Under the pieces are notes generated by a model that did no database searches, was not told where the DNA came from, and saw only the letters and a program-made list of their open reading frames with translations. From Nonomuraea indica (GTDB lineage Bacteria; Actinomycetota; Actinomycetes; Streptosporangiales; Streptosporangiaceae), in the NCBI RefSeq assembly GCF_002850745.1, contig NZ_KZ559472.1, positions 166,313-230,312 of the forward strand: a stretch of DNA of 64,000 nt. The letters run 5' to 3'. Within the stretch, counting starts at the first letter, position 1, and each line of letters starts with the position of its first letter. Shown piece by piece: positions 28,885 through 38,652 of this stretch. The position numbers and the translations under genes are program-made.

Positions 28885-28957
28885 TCACCCAGGGGAGTCG
28901 GCGTCGCGCTGCGCGCCGGGGGTGACACGCAAGCGGACGTGTCCGGAATCCGGTTTC

Positions 28958-28963
28958 ATTCTA
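28958..28963 (-). promoter_or_regulatory. Possible -10 box of gyrB
   Basis: TAGAAT on the minus strand, 170 bp upstream of the TTG start of gyrB, in the least GC-rich part of the gap. The -35 is not obvious. Confidence 0.4.
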
Positions 28964-29338
28964 CCGGCTCTCAGGCGCCGTGGTGGCATTGAACGCGCCT
29001 GAAATGGCCTGTCGCTTGTTTTCCCCCCATGCGAGCCTTCCCCCACGCGGGTGGAGGGTCATCGCGTCTGCGGCTGTCTGATCGGTCCTCGTGCAGTGCG
29101 GCCGTCGGAAGCGTACGCCGCCCGACCGACAGAACGGCCCGCTCGGGAGGCGGCGAAACGGGATCCCGCCGCGTCCGGAATCGCGCCCTCGCCACGACGC
29201 CCGCGGCGTCCCCGGCCCGGCCCGGCGCCCATGGGGCGGCGGCGCGTGAGGATGGGCTCGTACGTGGGGCGCGAGCCGCCCCGGCACGGCCCGCGCCCGG
29301 CGCCCACCGCACAGGCCGTGAACGGCTCGGGCCGTCAC

Positions 29339-29462
29339 CGCGCCTCGCCGTGCGAATCATCACCGCGCCTCGCCGTGCGGGCCATCACCGCTTCTCACCG
29401 TGCGGATCACCACCGCGCCTCGCCGTGCGGGCGGGCGCACGGGTCTCGCCGTGCGGGCGGGC
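29339..29462. repeat. 25-bp tandem repeat, four to five copies
   Basis: Units such as CGCGCCTCGCCGTGCGGGCC(ATCAC) at 29339, 29364, 29389 and 29414, then a degenerate fifth. It sits in the gap between gyrB and DUF721. Confidence 0.88.
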
Positions 29463-29638
29463 GCTGGTCAGGTCCGGCGGCCACCGAGGTCCGCGGGCAG
29501 GGGCTGTGGCCTGCCGGGTGGGCGGGCGCACAGGTCGCTCCTGGGGCGTGCGGGTGGCACTCCGCGTGCTTGGGCGGCGCTCGACGGGTTCGTACGAGGG
29601 CTGCCGACAGCCGACCCGGGCCCGGAACGGCACGGGGA

Positions 29639-30136
29639 TCAGCCGTAGGTGTCGCCGGGGCCCTTGCTGCCCCGCACCCGCAGGCCGCCCGAGCGGGGCC
29701 CGTGCTGGGGACCCCGCACCTTGACCCGGGTCACCGTGCCGTCGCCGAGCTCCTCGTTGAGGCGGCGGACGAGGGTGCGGGCGAGCAGGCGCACCTGCGT
29801 GGCCCACGCCGTGGAGTCGGCCGAGACGATCACCTCGCCGTCCTCGAACGTCTCCGGCTTGGTGTGGGCGGCCAGGTCGGGACCGACGATGTCGGCCCAC
29901 CGGCCGAACACGCCGCCCACGGCCGCCGACCGCTGCCAGCCCCGGTCGGCCAGCAGGTCCATGATGGCGCGCCCGAACAGCTGGGGATCGCCGCCCTCAC
30001 GACGCGGACCCGCCGCCCTGCGTCTCGGCTCGCGGCGGGGGAGCTGCCCGCGCCGGGCGGCGTCGGCCTTGGCCTGGGCGAGCTTCTCCCTGGCCATGGC
30101 CGCCCCGCGGGCCGTGGGGTTGTCGTCAGCGGACAC
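29639..30136 (-). CDS. DUF721 (DciA-like) protein
   Basis: 165 residues. A basic disordered N-terminus ([15 protein letters not shown]) is followed by the DUF721 domain ([46 protein letters not shown], then [20 protein letters not shown]). DciA/DUF721 proteins load or recruit the replicative helicase DnaB where DnaC is absent, which fits the location next to recF and dnaN. The start overlaps the end of recF by 11 bp, a conserved actinobacterial arrangement (Rv0004 in mycobacteria). Confidence 0.9.
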   Translation of the reverse strand: MSADDNPTARGAAMAREKLAQAKADAARRGQLPRREPRRRAAGPRREGGDPQLFGRAIMDLLADRGWQRSAAVGGVFGRWADIVGPDLAAHTKPETFEDGEVIVSADSTAWATQVRLLARTLVRRLNEELGDGTVTRVKVRGPQHGPRSGGLRVRGSKGPGDTYG

Positions 30137-31358
30137 GGGTCACTCTCCCCTCTGCGACGTCGAACCTGGCCCCGGCCAGCTCGGGGGGCACGTCGTCGGG
30201 CACGGCGGCGGTGATGAGCACCTGCTCGGCCGGCGCCACGATCTCGGCGAGGCGGCGTCGGCGCTGGCTGTCGAGCTCGGCGAAGACGTCGTCGAGGATG
30301 AGCACCGGGTCGCCGCCGTCGGCGCGCAGCAGGTCGTAGGCCGCGAGGCGCAACGCCAGGGCGAACGACCACGACTCACCGTGACTGGCGTAGCCACGGG
30401 CGGGCAGGTCGCCGAGGCCGAGGATCAGGTCGTCGCGGTGCGGGCCGACGAGCGTGACGCCACGTTCGAGCTCGGCCGAGCGCATCTCCAATAGCCGCTC
30501 GCGCAGACGTTCTTCAAGGGTTTTCCCCAAGTCTGTGGATAACGTCTGCGCATCGGAAGATCCCGTCTCACCGGGGGTTTCTTCCTCAGCCGTGTCCCCG
30601 CCTGTGGACAACGTGCTCCGATAGGCGAGGCTCGCGGGGGCGCTCGTGGGGGCCAGGGCGGCGTAGGCTCCGGCGACCAGCGGCCGCAGCGCCTCGACGA
30701 GATCGAGGCGGGCCCGCAACAGCTCGGCGCCGTGCCGCGCCAGATGGGCGTCCCAGACCTCCAGAGTGCTCGTCACGTCGCCCGCGCCCGCCGCCGCGAA
30801 CCCGGAGTCACCCTCGGCCCTACGGGCGCTCCTGGAGCCTCTACGGGCCTGCGCGGCGGTGCGCAGCAGGGCGCTGCGTTGTTTGAGCACCCGGTCGTAG
30901 TCGGCCCGCACGCCGGCGAACCGCGGCGTCCTGGCCACCAGCAGGTCGTCGAGGAAGCGCCGCCGCTCCGACGGGTCGCCCTTGGCCAGCGACAGGTCCT
31001 CGGGGGCGAACAGGACCGTGCGCAGCAGGCCGATGACGTCGCGGGGCCGGGAGACGGGGGAGCGGTTGAGCCGCGCGCGGTTGGCCCGGCCGGGGTTGAT
31101 CTCAAGCTCGACCAGGGCCCGCCGGTCGTCCCTGTGGACGGCGCAGCGCACGATCGCCCGGCTCGCGCCCTGCCGCACGAGCGGCGCGTCGGTCGCCACC
31201 CGGTGGCTGGACTGCGTCGCGACGTAGCCGAGGGCCTCGACCAGGTTGGTCTTGCCCTGGCCGTTGGGCCCCACGAACGCCGTGACACCCGGCTCCAGGC
31301 CGAGCTCCACGGAGGCGTAGGACCGGAAGTCGGTCAGCGACAGGTGGGCGACATGCAC
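30126..31358 (-). CDS. recF: DNA replication/repair protein RecF
   Basis: 410 residues. Walker [11 protein letters not shown] (about 30-39), ABC signature region [11 protein letters not shown], Walker [12 protein letters not shown]. RecF loads RecA at gaps with RecO and RecR. The stretch [16 protein letters not shown] to [12 protein letters not shown] (about 235-280) is an unusual insertion between the arms of the ABC domain. In DNA it contains two perfect DnaA boxes (30534-30542, 30603-30611). DUF721 overlaps its 3' end. ATG start. Confidence 0.97.
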   Translation of the reverse strand: MHVAHLSLTDFRSYASVELGLEPGVTAFVGPNGQGKTNLVEALGYVATQSSHRVATDAPLVRQGASRAIVRCAVHRDDRRALVELEINPGRANRARLNRSPVSRPRDVIGLLRTVLFAPEDLSLAKGDPSERRRFLDDLLVARTPRFAGVRADYDRVLKQRSALLRTAAQARRGSRSARRAEGDSGFAAAGAGDVTSTLEVWDAHLARHGAELLRARLDLVEALRPLVAGAYAALAPTSAPASLAYRSTLSTGGDTAEEETPGETGSSDAQTLSTDLGKTLEERLRERLLEMRSAELERGVTLVGPHRDDLILGLGDLPARGYASHGESWSFALALRLAAYDLLRADGGDPVLILDDVFAELDSQRRRRLAEIVAPAEQVLITAAVPDDVPPELAGARFDVAEGRVTRVR

Positions 31359-31542
31359 CCCACGAAGGTTAGTCGGCCACGCAGGTCACTGGCACAACCG
31401 GCGGGCCGCCTGTGGAAAACGAGACGGGTCCGCCGCCGGCTTGTGCACAACCGCGCCCGCGCCGGTGGCGTTCCCGTCCTCCACAACCCCGTCCGCAGGG
31501 GCTGTGGACACGCGAAGGGGGACGCGCGGCGCCGTCCCGGTG

Positions 31543-32484
31543 CTACTCGGCCTCGCGCGGCGGGGTGACGTCCGCGCCGGGGGAGTCGGCGCCCTTGGCC
31601 ACGGAGCCCTCGGCCGCGGCCGTCGCGTGCCCGCCGAACTGGTTGCGCAGCGCCGCGACCACCTTCATCGCGGGCGAGTCGTCCTGGCGTGAGGCGAACC
31701 TGGCGTACAGCGCGGCGGTGATCACCGGCAGCGGGACGGCGTGGTCCACGGCCGCCTGGACGGTCCACCGGCCCTCGCCGGAGTCCTGGGCGTAGCCGCG
31801 CAGCCGCTCCAGGTGCTCGTCGTCGTCCAGCGCGCGCACCAGCAGGTCGAGCAGCCACGACCGGATCACCGTGCCGGTGCGCCAGCTGCTGAACGACCCC
31901 TTGACGTCCTTGACGACGTCGGAGGCCTCCAGCAGCTCCCAGCCCTCGGCGAAGGCCTGCATCATGCCGTACTCGATGCCGTTGTGGACCATCTTCGCGA
32001 AGTGCCCGGCGCCGACGTCGCCGGCGTGGACGAAGCCGTCCTCGCCCTCGGGCTTGAGCGTCTCGAAGATCGGCATCAGACGGTCCACGGTGGCCTTGTC
32101 GCCGCCGCACATGAGCGCGTAGCCGTTCTCCAGGCCCCAGACGCCGCCGCTCACCCCGCAGTCGACGAAGGAGATCCCCTTGTCGGCCAGCTCGGCGGCG
32201 TGCCGCTGGTCGTCCACGTAGTGCGAGTTTCCGCCGTCGACGACGACGTCACCCTCGCCCAGCAACCGCCCGAGCTCGTCAATCGTGTGCTGGGTGGGCT
32301 CGCCGGCCGGCACCATCACCCACACCGCGCGCGGCGTCTCCAGCCGTTCGACCAGCTCTTTCAGGCTGCCCACGTCGCTGAGCGCCGGGTCGCGGTCGTA
32401 GCCCACCACCTCGTGGCCGCCGCGGCGCAGCCGCTCGGCCATGTTGCCGCCCATCTTGCCGAGCCCGATCATGCCGATCTGCAT
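31543..32484 (-). CDS. gnd: 6-phosphogluconate dehydrogenase, decarboxylating, short form
   Basis: 313 residues of the short NAD-type 6PGDH: Rossmann start MQIGMIGLGKMGGNMAERL, substrate motifs VVDGGNSHYVDD and VDCGVSGGVWGLENGYALMCGG, catalytic Lys/Asn in KMVHNGIEYGMMQ. It converts 6-phosphogluconate to ribulose 5-phosphate with CO2 release in the pentose phosphate pathway. A gnd gene between recF and dnaN is a known actinobacterial arrangement. The last 30 residues are disordered. ATG with TCTCAAGGGGG-type ribosome site upstream. Confidence 0.96.
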   Translation of the reverse strand: MQIGMIGLGKMGGNMAERLRRGGHEVVGYDRDPALSDVGSLKELVERLETPRAVWVMVPAGEPTQHTIDELGRLLGEGDVVVDGGNSHYVDDQRHAAELADKGISFVDCGVSGGVWGLENGYALMCGGDKATVDRLMPIFETLKPEGEDGFVHAGDVGAGHFAKMVHNGIEYGMMQAFAEGWELLEASDVVKDVKGSFSSWRTGTVIRSWLLDLLVRALDDDEHLERLRGYAQDSGEGRWTVQAAVDHAVPLPVITAALYARFASRQDDSPAMKVVAALRNQFGGHATAAAEGSVAKGADSPGADVTPPREAE

Positions 32485-32558
32485 GCTGATCTACCCCCTT
32501 GAGAGCTGCAAGGTGATCTACCCCCCTTGTCAGGGTTCCATCATCTCCGATGGCTTTT

Positions 32559-33704
32559 TCAGCCTGACAGACGGATCGGCATGATCAGGTAGCGGTAGTC
32601 AGGGGCTCCGCCGTCCTCCACAGGCTTGCCTCCGGTGAGGATGGCCGGCTTGGTGGAGGTCGTCATCTGCAGCCGGGCGACGTCGGAGTCGATGGCCCCC
32701 AGCCCTTCGAGCAGGAACTGGTGGTTGAAGGCGATGTTCATCTCCTCGCCGTCGTAGTCCACCGGCAGCACCTCGACGGCCTGCGCCTCGTCGCCGCTGC
32801 CGGCCTCGAGGACGACCTCACCGTTGCGGAACGCCAGCCGTACGGGGGTGTTGCGCTCGGCGACCAGGGCGACGCGCTTGACGGCCTCGACGAACGGGCC
32901 TGTGGACAGGTCGGCCCGGGCGGAGAACTCGGTGGGGAGCAGCGAGCGGTACTTGGGGAACTCGGGGTCGAGCAGCCGCGTGGTGGTGCGCCGCCCGGCG
33001 CTGGAGAAACCGATCATGCCTTCGCCGGTGCCTCCGACGGAGCTGAGGGCGATCTCCACCTCGGCTCCGGTCGAGCCGAGGGCCTTGGCCGTGTCGGCGA
33101 GCGTCTTGCCGGGGATCATGGCGACGGCCGAGAAGTCGGCCTGGCCGGGCTGCCAGCGCAGCTCGCGCACGGCCAGGCGGTAGCGGTCGGTCGCGGCGAG
33201 GGTGACCACGTCGCCCTCGATCTCCATGCGTACGCCGGTGAGCATGGGCAGCGTGTCGTCGCGGCCCGCGGCGACGGCGACCTGGCCGACGGCGGAGGCG
33301 AAGACGTCGCTGCCGACCCGTCCGGCGGCGGGCGGCATGGCGGGCAGCGACGGGTAGTCCTCCACGGGCATGGTCAGGAGGGTGAACCGGGCGCTGCCAC
33401 AGGTGACGACCGCCTTGGCGCCCTCGACGACGACATCCACAGGCTGTGCGGGAAGCGCGCGCGTGATCTCGGCGAGCAGCTTGCCCGAGACGAGGACGAC
33501 TCCGGGCTCGCCGGTGTGGAGCTCGAGCGTCACCTCGGCGGAGACCTCGTAGTCGAAGCCGGACAGCTTCAGCCGCTGCTCGTCGGTGACCTCCAGGCGC
33601 ATGCCGGCGAGGACGGGCACGGACGGACGGGCGGGCAGGCTGCGTGCCGTCCATGCCACCGCCTCAGCGAGGACGTCTCGCTCGATTCGGAACATCACGG
33701 TCAT
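32559..33704 (-). CDS. dnaN: DNA polymerase III sliding clamp (beta subunit)
   Basis: 381 residues, three clamp domains. N-terminus FRIERDVLAEAVAWTARSLPARPSVPVLAGM, C-terminus PDYRYLIMPIRLSG, both standard. The dimer ring encircles DNA and holds polymerase. The start may be ATG 33704 (AGGAGG three bases before), GTG 33698 or ATG 33695 (AGGAGG nine or twelve bases before); the later ones give a more usual spacing. oriC lies directly upstream. Confidence 0.98.
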   Translation of the reverse strand: MTVMFRIERDVLAEAVAWTARSLPARPSVPVLAGMRLEVTDEQRLKLSGFDYEVSAEVTLELHTGEPGVVLVSGKLLAEITRALPAQPVDVVVEGAKAVVTCGSARFTLLTMPVEDYPSLPAMPPAAGRVGSDVFASAVGQVAVAAGRDDTLPMLTGVRMEIEGDVVTLAATDRYRLAVRELRWQPGQADFSAVAMIPGKTLADTAKALGSTGAEVEIALSSVGGTGEGMIGFSSAGRRTTTRLLDPEFPKYRSLLPTEFSARADLSTGPFVEAVKRVALVAERNTPVRLAFRNGEVVLEAGSGDEAQAVEVLPVDYDGEEMNIAFNHQFLLEGLGAIDSDVARLQMTTSTKPAILTGGKPVEDGGAPDYRYLIMPIRLSG

Positions 33705-33719
33705 CAGCCTCCTGAGCTC

Positions 33720-34219
33720 GTTGTCGATTCAAGTTTCGCCCCTCCCGAGCCTCGGGTCCGGGCGAACCCCTCTATGGGTCTTGAGTTCTTTGTAAGAGAG
33801 ATAAGTGGTCATCACACTAGGTTCTGTGGATACTGTGGAAAACCTGTGTTTCCGCAGCTCAGACCGCCTGTTTTTATCCACTGCCCGTGTGGGTGACGCC
33901 TGGGGAGAACTTCGCCGCCTGGGGATGACGATCCGTTGCCCACAGGCCGTCCCCAGATCATGGGCCGTTCATCCACCGGTTATCCACTGGGTTTCAACAG
34001 GTTATCCACGGGGTAAACGCCCTCTCCGGCCGCCCTCTGACGACTGTGCACAGGGCATCCACAAGTCATCCACCGGATGTCCCCAGGTTGTCCGCAGGAT
34101 GTCCCCACCTTTATCCCCAGGCCTTGTGGGCGAAATATCCGGGCATTGTGGGGCGCGAATCGGCCGTCCACGCGCGTTTCCCCTGGTCCACAGTGTTATC
34201 CACAGGCTGTGCATGACGG
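33720..34219. other. Origin of replication (oriC)
   Basis: The dnaN-dnaA gap of about 510 bp has many DnaA boxes. A perfect TTATCCACA lies at 34196-34204; near-perfect boxes include TTATCCACT (33874-33882, 33980-33988) and TTATCCACG (34002-34010). Weaker ones are CATCCACA, GTCATCCACC, TTGTCCGCA, TTATCCCCA and TTGCCCACA at 33940-34115. They occur in both orientations. The least GC-rich part, near 33780-33880, is the probable unwinding element. This is the standard actinobacterial origin position. Confidence 0.95.
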
Positions 34220-35791
34220 CTACGACCCGCGAGTTGTCTGCTTGATGCGCATTGTTAGCTCGTTGACCTGGTTGTACATCGACCTGCGCTCGGCGATGAG
34301 TGACCGGATCTTGCGCTCGGCGTGCATGACCGTCGTGTGGTCGCGTCCGCCGAACTGCTGGCCGATCTTCGGCAGTGACAGCTCGGTCAGCTCCCTCGCG
34401 AGGTACATCGCGATCTGCCGGGCGTTGACGAGCGCCCGGCTGCGCGAGCTGCCGCACAGGTCGTCGATGCTGATGCCGAAGTACTCGGCCGTCTTGGCCA
34501 TGATCGTGGCGATCGTGATCTCCGCGCCCGACTCCGACGTGATCAGGTCCTTGAGCACGACCTCGGCGAGCTGCAGGTCGACGCCCTGCCTGTTGAGGCT
34601 GGCGAACGCCGTCACCCTGATCAGGGCGCCCTCCAGCTCGCGGATGTTGGTGGAGATGCGGCTGGCGATGTACTCGAGCACCTCGGGCGGCGCGGCCAGG
34701 CCCTCCTGGATGGCCTTCTTGCGCAGGATCGCGATGCGGGTCTCCAGCTCGGGCGGCTGGACGTCGGTGATCAACCCCCACTCGAACCGGTTGCGCAGCC
34801 GGTCCTCCAGCGTGATCAGCTGCTTGGGCGCGCGGTCGCTGGAGATGACGATCTGCTTGTTGGCGTTGTGGAGGGTGTTGAAGGTGTGGAAGAACTCCTC
34901 CTGCGTCTGCTCCTTGCCCTCCAGGAACTGGATGTCGTCCACGAGCAGGATGTCGATCGCGCGGTAGCGGCCGCGGAACCCGTCGGCCTTGTGGTCGCGG
35001 ATGCTGTTGATGAAGTCGTTGGTGAACTCCTCGGAGCTCACGTATCTCACCCGTGCGCCGTCGTACAGACTCTGCGCGTAGTGCCCGATGGCATGCAGCA
35101 GGTGCGTCTTGCCCAACCCCGAGTCGCCGTAGATGAAGAGTGGGTTGTACGCCTTCGCGGGGGATTCGGCCACGGCCACGGCCGCCGCGTGCGCGAAGCG
35201 GTTGCTGGCCCCGATGACGAATGTCTCAAATGTGTACTTTTGGTTGAGACGTGCCGGTTCGCTCGGTTTATTGCTCTTGGCTTCCCACCGGTTCGGCGCC
35301 GACTCCGGCGCTTTCTCCACAGCCGGCTGGGCCTGTTCAAAAGAGAATCCGGGCTGTGGATATTCGGTGGACGACGGGCCCGGCTCCGCCTGTGGAGAGT
35401 AGAACTGCGGGGGCTCCGAAGCCTGGAAATGCTGGGGTGACGCGGGCTGTGCATAACGTGGCTGCTGCTCCGGACCCTGGGGATAACCTTGACCCACAGG
35501 CTGTGGATGAACATCCGGAGCGGGCTGCTCGGGGGCCGTCGTGTCGATCATCACGGCCAGCCGCATGGCCTTGCCGAGCTCCTGTGACAGCGCGTGGGCC
35601 ACGAGCGGGCGCAGCTTGCCCTCGATGAGGTCCTTGAGGAAGTCGTTGGGGACGCCCAGCACGATCGTGTCGCCGGCCAGCGCGATCGGCCGGACCATGG
35701 ACAGCCATGTGCGCTGCTGGATGGGCACGTTCTCGTTGAGGAAGTTGCCCAGCGCCCTCGACCAGACGGCGGCGAGGTCGACAGCGTTCAT
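34220..35791 (-). CDS. dnaA: Chromosomal replication initiator DnaA
   Basis: 523 residues from an ATG with AAGGGAG nine bases upstream. Domain I (1-90) binds DnaB/other partners; a Pro/Gln-rich domain II (about 95-195) contains [14 protein letters not shown]; domain III AAA+ (about 195-400) has Walker [12 protein letters not shown], Walker [14 protein letters not shown] and arginine finger region RLRNRFEWG; domain IV has the DnaA-box helix [15 protein letters not shown]. It opens oriC. The domain II coding DNA holds several near-consensus DnaA boxes (TGTGGATAT near 35355, TGTGCATAA near 35448, TGTGGATGA near 35502). The frame is open up to 36010, but the start at 35791 matches the family. Confidence 0.98.
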   Translation of the reverse strand: MNAVDLAAVWSRALGNFLNENVPIQQRTWLSMVRPIALAGDTIVLGVPNDFLKDLIEGKLRPLVAHALSQELGKAMRLAVMIDTTAPEQPAPDVHPQPVGQGYPQGPEQQPRYAQPASPQHFQASEPPQFYSPQAEPGPSSTEYPQPGFSFEQAQPAVEKAPESAPNRWEAKSNKPSEPARLNQKYTFETFVIGASNRFAHAAAVAVAESPAKAYNPLFIYGDSGLGKTHLLHAIGHYAQSLYDGARVRYVSSEEFTNDFINSIRDHKADGFRGRYRAIDILLVDDIQFLEGKEQTQEEFFHTFNTLHNANKQIVISSDRAPKQLITLEDRLRNRFEWGLITDVQPPELETRIAILRKKAIQEGLAAPPEVLEYIASRISTNIRELEGALIRVTAFASLNRQGVDLQLAEVVLKDLITSESGAEITIATIMAKTAEYFGISIDDLCGSSRSRALVNARQIAMYLARELTELSLPKIGQQFGGRDHTTVMHAERKIRSLIAERRSMYNQVNELTMRIKQTTRGS

Positions 35792-36275
35792 GGCGCGGCT
35801 CCCTTTCCCTTCTTTTCGCGGCCCCCCGCGATCGTTTATCCACACCGGGCACTGCCCGTGTGCCGATCGGCCCCGCCCGTCCACAGCGTGCTGCCGGGGC
35901 TTCGCCCCCACGGCATCCACAGGAGATCCACAGGATGTCCACAGCCCGGGGGTGGCCCCGAAGAGGCCGACAGTAGCCATGTGCACACCTGTGTACAAGA
36001 CGTTGTCCACAGCCTAGTGGTAGCCGCGTGCACATACTGTGGACACGGCGGGGGCGGTGGAAAACCCGCATGTGGATACGTGGATAACCTCGCGGGCGGC
36101 CGGCCGGGACGGCGGGCGGGAAGTGCGCCGGTTTGACCTCGGCGGTGGTTGACCCGTAACGTACGACGGTCGGCTTGCCACGCGACGGCTATTTCGCGTG
36201 CCCTCGCTCCCCTGGCAGGCCAGCCATGTGTGTTGAAGCGCCCCCGTGGCGCACCATCAAGCCTGGAGCCCACCC
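35792..36275. other. dnaA-rpmH intergenic region with a second DnaA-box cluster
   Basis: 484 bp without a gene. DnaA boxes: perfect TTATCCACA at 35836-35844, perfect TTGTCCACA at 36003-36011, and near-matches GATCCACAGG, TGTCCACAGC, TGTGGACAC, TGTGGATAC and GTGGATAAC up to about 36090. Likely used for dnaA autoregulation or as part of a bipartite origin. The rpmH promoter is in the right third. Confidence 0.9.
36133..36162 (+). promoter_or_regulatory. Promoter of rpmH-rnpA operon
   Basis: TTGACC (36133-36138) and TAACGT (36157-36162) with an 18-bp spacer, 115 bp before the rpmH start. This is the best sigma-70-like (SigA/HrdB) match in the region. Confidence 0.65.
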
Positions 36276-36413
36276 GTGAGCAAGCGTACTTTCCAGCCGA
36301 ACAACCGTCGCCGCGCGAAGACCCACGGCTTCCGGCTGCGGATGCGCACCCGGGCCGGTCGCGCCATCCTGGCCGCTCGTCGCCGCAAGGGCCGCGAGAA
36401 GCTGTCGGCCTGA
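36276..36413 (+). CDS. rpmH: 50S ribosomal protein L34
   Basis: 45 residues ([18 protein letters not shown] ... [17 protein letters not shown]), complete. GTG start with GGAGCCC upstream. L34 is a late-assembly protein of the large ribosomal subunit. It is followed by rnpA after a hairpin, the universal rpmH-rnpA order at the origin. Confidence 0.99.
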   Translation: MSKRTFQPNNRRRAKTHGFRLRMRTRAGRAILAARRRKGREKLSA

Positions 36414-36435
36414 TCGCCCTGCGCCAGATAGCCCC

Positions 36436-36462
36436 GCCCGTCGGTGACATCCACCGGCGGGC
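36436..36462 (+). other. Hairpin between rpmH and rnpA
   Basis: An 11-bp stem with one G-U pair (GCCCGTCGGTG with CACCGGCGGGC) and a five-base loop. No T tract, so it is more likely an attenuator or processing site that lowers rnpA expression relative to rpmH. Confidence 0.7.
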
Positions 36463-36487
36463 AATAGGCGCATGAGGTGCAATTGCT

Positions 36488-36850
36488 GTGCTGTCCCGAC
36501 ATTCCCGCATGCGGCGCGGGGAGGAATTTCAGGCGGCCATCAAGCGCGGCAAACGCGCAGGCCGTCCCACTTTGGTGGCACATCTCAGCGTTTCCGGGGA
36601 TGAGGCGCCACGGGTCGGATTCGTGGTCAGCCGGGCCGTAGGGGGCGCCGTGGTCCGCAACAAGGTCAAGCGTCGGCTTCGACACCTGATGCGAGACCGT
36701 CTCGACCGGCTGCCGCGAGGTAGCCTGCTTGTGGTACGCGCCAATCCACCGGCCGCGTCAGCGCGATCCGAGCACCTTGCCGCCGAGCTCGACCTCGCAT
36801 TGGATCGTCTGCTGAGGCGGCGCGAGTCCGCGACGGATGGACACAGATGA
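36488..36850 (+). CDS. rnpA: Ribonuclease P protein component
   Basis: 120 residues. The conserved basic helix is [22 protein letters not shown], after VGFVVS; N-terminus [24 protein letters not shown]. It binds RNase P RNA and helps cleave tRNA 5' leaders. GTG start. The stop overlaps the yidD ATG (ATGA). Confidence 0.98.
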   Translation: MLSRHSRMRRGEEFQAAIKRGKRAGRPTLVAHLSVSGDEAPRVGFVVSRAVGGAVVRNKVKRRLRHLMRDRLDRLPRGSLLVVRANPPAASARSEHLAAELDLALDRLLRRRESATDGHR

Positions 36851-37125
36851 CGGAGCAGCCGCAGGGGATGCCGAGCCTCGCCGCTCGGGCACTCATCGTC
36901 CCCATCCGGTTCTACCGGGCGTTCATCAGCCCGATGCTCGGTCCACGCTGCCGGTTCTACCCGTCGTGCAGCGCCTACGGGCTCGAGGCGATCGCCGTAC
37001 ACGGAGCATTGCGCGGCACATGGCTGACTGCCCGGCGTATCGGGCGGTGCCACCCATTCCATCCCGGAGGTATAGACCCGGTGCCCCCACGCCCGGTTCG
37101 GTCCCACGAATTGCAAGGGAGATAG
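36847..37125 (+). CDS. yidD: Membrane protein insertion efficiency factor YidD
   Basis: 92 residues with the family signature [20 protein letters not shown], then [13 protein letters not shown] and [17 protein letters not shown]. Three cysteines are conserved. It assists YidC-dependent insertion. Overlaps rnpA by four bases and precedes yidC by five. Confidence 0.98.
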   Translation: MTEQPQGMPSLAARALIVPIRFYRAFISPMLGPRCRFYPSCSAYGLEAIAVHGALRGTWLTARRIGRCHPFHPGGIDPVPPRPVRSHELQGR

Positions 37126-37129
37126 CTCG

Positions 37130-38080
37130 GTGGAGCTGTCCTGGCTCAGCTGGCTCTATGCAGCCGTCGCCCAAGTCATCATCTGGATCCATACCGGATT
37201 CAGCACGTTCCTGAACCCGGACGGCGGCCTGACCTGGGCGCTGACGATCATCACGCTGACCGTGTTCATGCGGGTGCTCATCTTCCCGCTGTTCCTCAAG
37301 CAGATGCGCTCGTCGCGGAAGATGCAGGAGCTCGCCCCCAAGGTCGCGGAGCTGCGCAAGCGCTACAAGAACGACAAGCAGCGCATGAACCAGGAGGTCA
37401 TGGCGCTGTACCAGGGCGCGGGCGCCAACCCCCTCGGCGGGTGCCTGCCCATTCTGGCACAGTTCCCGATCTTCATCTCGATGTTCACCGTGCTGCAGGC
37501 GATGGCCAACGGCGAGCCCAAGTGGGGGATGACGCAGGAGCTCGTCGACAGCGCCCGCAAGGCCCACATCTTCGGCGCGCCGCTGCCGGCCAACTTCTTC
37601 ATGTCGTCGGCCGACATCGAGGGCTTCGACGCCGGCGTCGTGCAGACGAAGGTCGTGCTCGCCATCTTCGTGGCCATCAGCTCGCTGACCACGTTCCTCA
37701 CCGTCCGGCAGAGCGTCACGCGCTCCATGGCCCAGATGCCGGACAACCCCATGGCGCAGCAGCAGAAGATCCTCATGTACATCTCTCCGCTGTTCGCCTT
37801 CTTCAGCCTGAACTTCCCGCTCGGTCTGATCCTCTACTGGGTGACCACCAACGTGTGGACGCTCGGCCAGCAGCACTGGTTCTACAGCCGTCACCCGATG
37901 CCCGAGTTCGACGCCAAGGGCAACGTGGTCCCCGCCAAGCCCAAGCCCGGCCTGCTGGGCAAGATTCGCGGCACCACCCCCGAGGAGCAGGCGCCTCCCC
38001 CGCCGCCGGAGCCTAAGATCATCAGGCAGCAGCCCAGCCGCCAGCCCCGCAGCAAGCGCACCGGCAGCAAGAAGTCGTGA
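37130..38080 (+). CDS. yidC: Membrane protein insertase YidC
   Basis: 316 residues, the short Gram-positive form without a signal peptide. Five membrane segments; the hydrophilic groove Arg is in LIFPLFLKQMRSSRKMQEL. Motifs: GANPLGGCLPILAQFPIFISMF and SPLFAFFSLNFPLGLILYW. The C-terminal tail is basic (QPRSKRTGSKKS), as in ribosome-binding YidC proteins. GTG start after GGGAGATAGCTCG. It inserts membrane proteins with SecYEG or alone. Confidence 0.98.
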   Translation: MELSWLSWLYAAVAQVIIWIHTGFSTFLNPDGGLTWALTIITLTVFMRVLIFPLFLKQMRSSRKMQELAPKVAELRKRYKNDKQRMNQEVMALYQGAGANPLGGCLPILAQFPIFISMFTVLQAMANGEPKWGMTQELVDSARKAHIFGAPLPANFFMSSADIEGFDAGVVQTKVVLAIFVAISSLTTFLTVRQSVTRSMAQMPDNPMAQQQKILMYISPLFAFFSLNFPLGLILYWVTTNVWTLGQQHWFYSRHPMPEFDAKGNVVPAKPKPGLLGKIRGTTPEEQAPPPPPEPKIIRQQPSRQPRSKRTGSKKS

Positions 38081-38100
38081 ACACGAAGGAGAGGCCGGCC

Positions 38101-38589
38101 ATGACCGAGGCCGAGCAGGACAAGGCTCCTGATCTCACCGCACTCGAGCAGGAGGGTGAGATCGCGGCCGACTACGTCGAGGGGCTTCTCGACATCGCCG
38201 ACATCGACGGCGACATCGACATGGACGTCGAGGGCGACCGCGCGCTCGTCTCCGTCGTCGGCGTCAAGGGCAACGAACTGGTCGGGCCCGGTGGCGAGGT
38301 GCTGGAGGCCCTGCAGGAGCTGACCCGGCTGGCCGTCCACCGGCAGACGGGGGAGCGGTCGCGGCTCATGCTCGACGTCGCGGGTTATCGCGAACGGCGG
38401 CGCGCCGAGCTGACCAAGCTCGGCACCGAGGTCGCGGAGCAGGTCCGGGACAAGGGCGAACCCAAGTCGCTCAAGCCCATGACCCCCTTCGAGCGCAAGA
38501 TCGTCCACGACGCGGTGGCCGCCGCCGGGCTCCGGAGCGAGTCCGAGGGTGAGGAGCCGCAGCGTTACGTGGTGGTCTTCCCCGCCTGA
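38101..38589 (+). CDS. jag: Jag/KhpB-type RNA-binding protein (KH-R3H)
   Basis: 162 residues: a KH-like domain (DYVEGLLDIADIDGDIDMDVEGDRALVSVVG, GxxG as VGPGGEVLEALQELTRLA) and an R3H domain (RLMLDVAGYRERRRAELTKLG ... LKPMTPFERKIVHDAVAAA). KhpB-like proteins bind RNA and act in cell division and elongation. ATG 38101 has AAGGAGAGG upstream; a GTG at 38077, overlapping the yidC stop, is an alternative. The conserved yidC-jag-rsmG order is kept. Confidence 0.96.
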   Translation: MTEAEQDKAPDLTALEQEGEIAADYVEGLLDIADIDGDIDMDVEGDRALVSVVGVKGNELVGPGGEVLEALQELTRLAVHRQTGERSRLMLDVAGYRERRRAELTKLGTEVAEQVRDKGEPKSLKPMTPFERKIVHDAVAAAGLRSESEGEEPQRYVVVFPA

Positions 38590-38609
38590 CCACCTGCTCG
38601 GTACTCCCA

Positions 38610-38652
38610 CGAACGGCCGTCAGCCCCGGTGCCCGGGACTGACGGCCGTTCG
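38610..38652 (+). terminator. Strong hairpin after jag
   Basis: A perfect 14-bp stem (CGAACGGCCGTCAG with CTGACGGCCGTTCG), whose loop CCCCGGTGCCCGGGA pairs further. It lies 21 bp after the jag stop and probably ends the rpmH-jag operon; no T tract. Confidence 0.8.

Noticed and set aside
29051-30214. A 387-codon plus-strand frame in the gyrB-DUF721 gap
   Set aside because: It runs through a tandem repeat and antisense to DUF721; no ribosome site or domain.
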